Source: Allorhizobium pseudoryzae (GTDB taxonomy: Bacteria; Pseudomonadota; Alphaproteobacteria; Rhizobiales; Rhizobiaceae). From it: a DNA stretch of 64,000 nt. Location of the stretch: the NCBI RefSeq assembly GCF_011046245.1, contig NZ_CP049244.1, positions 372,001 through 436,000 of the forward strand, in the 5' to 3' direction. Every line of letters begins with the position of its first letter. Position 1 is the first letter of the stretch. Of this stretch, positions 62,161 through 64,000 are shown piece by piece. Made by a program: the position numbers and the translations under genes. A model generated the notes under the pieces. It worked only from the letters and a program-made list of their open reading frames with translations. It did no database searches and was not told the DNA's origin.

Positions 62161-63717
62161 ATGAACATTCTAATGAAGACGATTATGGCCAGCACAGCGC
62201 TTCTGGTGCTGTCACTGCCTGCTTCGGCCGAGACGTTTCGCTGGGGAGCATCGCGGGATATCGGGTCGCTTGACCCTTATTCCTACGGCGACAGTTTCAC
62301 GCTTGGCGTTCTCAACCACGTCTACGAAGGTTTGGTGCGCTATGACCGGAATCTGGAAATTGAACCGGCGCTGGCAACATCCTGGGAAATCCTGTCGCCA
62401 ACAACCTGGCGCTTCAAGCTGCGCGAAGGCGTAAAATTCCAGAACGGTGCCGAGTTCACCGCAGACGATGTGCAGGCTTCGCTGAAGCGCGCGTCTGATC
62501 CCAAGTCGCCGTTGAAAGGCAATATTCCCGCCTACAAGGGGTCGCGCGTCATCGATGCCCATACGATCGAGATCGACGTATCGGAAAACTATCCGCTTCT
62601 GCTCAACGATCTGACGACGATCTACATTTTCGACGCGGGCTGGCTGAAGGACAATAACGCGGAGGCACCCACCGATGTCGGTTCGGGCGTCGAGGGCTTT
62701 GCCACCTACAATGCCAACGGAACCGGTCCCTTCAAGGTCGAAAGCCGTCAGCCTGACGCCAAGTCGGTCTTCGTCAAGTTCGATGGCTGGTGGGACAAGC
62801 CGCAACACAATATCGACCGGATCGAATTCTCACCGATTGCCTCTGACGCGACGCGCGTTGCTGCTCTGCTGGCCGGTGACATTGATTTCACCGACAAGGC
62901 ACCGGTGCAGGATATTCCGCGTCTCGAAGCGTCGCCCACCGTCAAACTGCTTGAAGGCACGGACCTGCGCACCGTCATGCTTGGCTTTTCGCAGCGCGAC
63001 CAGCTGATTTCCGGTGCGCCCAACCCGATGAAGGACGTGCGTGTGCGCCAGGCGCTGCAGCTTGCAATCGATCTGGATCTCATCCAGAAGCGTGTCATGC
63101 GCGGCAAGTCGCGCAATGCTGGAACGCTCGTTGCGCCGCCCATTCCTGGCTATGATGCAGCACTCGATACCCCGATCAAGGCAGATCCCGACAAAGCCAA
63201 GGCGCTCCTGAAGGAGGCCGGCGCCGAGGGCTTCGAATTCGATTTCAACTGTACCGACACATTGGTCAACGAGGAGCAGATCTGCCAGGCGATCGCCTCG
63301 ATGTGGTCGCGTGTCGGTCTGAAACCGAAACTCGATCAGGCCCCGCGTGCGGTCCAGACGCCGAAGCGGTCGAGCGGCAAGGTGGATGTCTACACACTCG
63401 GCTGGGCGACGTTGCCCATGCTCGATACCTACAGCCTCACGTCGCAGGTCCTGCACACCAAGGAAGGGACGTTTGGGATCTTCAACTGGGGCGGATGGTC
63501 CGACAAGGAGTTCGACGCACTGACCGAAGCAGCTGCAACAGAACTCGATCGCACCAAGCGGCTTGCCCTTGAGGCGCAGTCCTTAAAGGTAGCCAAGGAG
63601 CATGTGCTGATGATCCCGCTTCACCAGCAGCCGCTCACCTGGGCAACGACCAACAAGGTCGCAGATCTGCCGCTGATGCCGGACAATCTGCCGCGCCTCT
63701 GGCTGGTGAAGAAGTAA
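62161..63717 (+). CDS. Oligopeptide-type ABC substrate-binding protein (SBP_bac_5)
   Basis: This 518-residue periplasmic binding protein has a signal peptide (MKTIMASTALLVLSLPASAETF) and SBP_bac_5 motifs (RDIGSLDPYSYGDSFTLGVLNHVYEGLVRYDRNLEIEPALATSWEI, TTWRFKLREGVKFQNGAEFTADDV). This class takes up peptides, nickel or opines and related compounds. ATG 62161 has AGGGGAAC before it. It is divergent from the GntR regulator; a permease follows after a hairpin. Confidence 0.92.
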   Translation: MNILMKTIMASTALLVLSLPASAETFRWGASRDIGSLDPYSYGDSFTLGVLNHVYEGLVRYDRNLEIEPALATSWEILSPTTWRFKLREGVKFQNGAEFTADDVQASLKRASDPKSPLKGNIPAYKGSRVIDAHTIEIDVSENYPLLLNDLTTIYIFDAGWLKDNNAEAPTDVGSGVEGFATYNANGTGPFKVESRQPDAKSVFVKFDGWWDKPQHNIDRIEFSPIASDATRVAALLAGDIDFTDKAPVQDIPRLEASPTVKLLEGTDLRTVMLGFSQRDQLISGAPNPMKDVRVRQALQLAIDLDLIQKRVMRGKSRNAGTLVAPPIPGYDAALDTPIKADPDKAKALLKEAGAEGFEFDFNCTDTLVNEEQICQAIASMWSRVGLKPKLDQAPRAVQTPKRSSGKVDVYTLGWATLPMLDTYSLTSQVLHTKEGTFGIFNWGGWSDKEFDALTEAAATELDRTKRLALEAQSLKVAKEHVLMIPLHQQPLTWATTNKVADLPLMPDNLPRLWLVKK

Positions 63718-63726
63718 GTGAAGCAG

Positions 63727-63752
63727 ATGCGTGCCGGTAATCCGGCACGCAT
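63727..63752 (+). repeat. Stem-loop between binding protein and permease genes
   Basis: ATGCGTGCCGG and CCGGCACGCAT form a perfect 11-bp stem with a TAAT loop, 10 bases after the stop. Such intercistronic hairpins often protect the upstream mRNA so that binding protein exceeds permease; partial termination is also possible, as a T-run (GTTTTTC) lies 10 bases on. Confidence 0.55.
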
Positions 63753-63788
63753 CCTGCCATCCGTTTTTCTCATCCAGGACGCTGCACC

Positions 63789-64000
63789 ATGATCGTCTTC
63801 CTCATCAAGCGGATTGGCAATGCCATTCTCGTGATGCTTGCCGTCGCCTTCCTGGCCTTCCTCATCTTCCGCTTCCTCGGCGATCCCGTGGAAATGATGA
63901 TGAACGAGAGCGCAACGCAGGTGGAGCGCGACGAATTGCGCGCACGTCTTGGGCTGAACGATGGCTTTCTCGTCCAGTACGGTCGTTTCGTCGTCAATGC
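63789..64000 (+). CDS. Oligopeptide-type ABC permease (DppB-like, 3' end outside window)
   Basis: The first 70 residues begin MIVFLIKRIGNAILVMLAVAFLAFLIFRFLGDP, the characteristic N-terminus of DppB/OppB permeases, including the first membrane helix and the LRARLGLND segment. The gene runs off the right edge. It belongs to the importer of the preceding binding protein. Confidence 0.88.
   Translation, partial: MIVFLIKRIGNAILVMLAVAFLAFLIFRFLGDPVEMMMNESATQVERDELRARLGLNDGFLVQYGRFVVN

Overview
The window looks like part of a replicon (chromosome or megaplasmid) of a Rhizobiaceae-type alphaproteobacterium (Rhizobium, Agrobacterium or a neighbour). The reasons are the bcsN-bcsA-bcsB-bcsZ-bcsK cellulose gene order typical of rhizobia, several FixJ-family and ActR-like response regulators, NitT-type and oligopeptide ABC uptake systems, paired LysR regulators, and uniformly GC-rich coding. 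No rRNA or tRNA gene and no replication origin was seen. Both window edges cut a gene: an amidohydrolase on the left and an ABC permease on the right.

Region 1 (1 to about 33 kb) is a redox, respiration and stress island. It holds two near-duplicate chloroperoxidase-like hydrolases, a pyruvate:quinone oxidase (poxB), a periplasmic molybdenum aldehyde dehydrogenase with a tri-heme cytochrome c, a cyanide-insensitive-type bd oxidase with a tiny third subunit, a Dps ferritin, a three-domain thioredoxin-reductase-like protein, EmrAB-type and MFS exporters and a YdeP-type molybdoprotein. FixJ-type and stand-alone receivers, two AraC regulators and a histidine kinase that has lost its phosphoacceptor are interleaved. 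A 16-bp palindrome, CTATAC-N4-GTATAG, recurs upstream of most transcription units here. I propose it is the operator of a shared regulon, possibly bound by the FixJ-like regulator at 4847-5482. As a working model, PoxB and the aldehyde dehydrogenase pass electrons to quinone or cytochrome and the bd oxidase removes them, while Dps and the exporters handle accompanying stress.

Region 2 (about 33 to 39.8 kb) is decayed. An ActR-like regulator with a mutated receiver, a single-domain receiver and a FixJ-like regulator cut by an IS21-family element lead into the remains of a type I-C CRISPR-Cas locus. There, the first half of cas3 runs in frame into a three-repeat array and all other cas genes are missing. 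An IS5-family (IS427-like) element follows.

Region 3 (39.8 to 48 kb) is the cellulose operon. The IS5-type element sits immediately before bcsN, and bcsZ (cellulase) is reduced to its two ends by an apparent internal deletion.

Region 4 (48 to 64 kb) is metabolic: a LysE exporter, an SDR/SnoaL pair with a divergent LysR, then a probable catabolic cluster. That cluster has an FAD oxidoreductase, an AroE-like dehydrogenase with altered substrate-binding motif, two LysR regulators, a haloacetate-dehalogenase-like hydrolase, a NitT/TauT-type ABC importer, a zinc alcohol dehydrogenase and an unknown protein. It ends with a GntR regulator divergent from an oligopeptide-type ABC importer, with two identical palindromes between them. 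Remnants of IS3, IS21 and IS481 transposases are scattered through the window.
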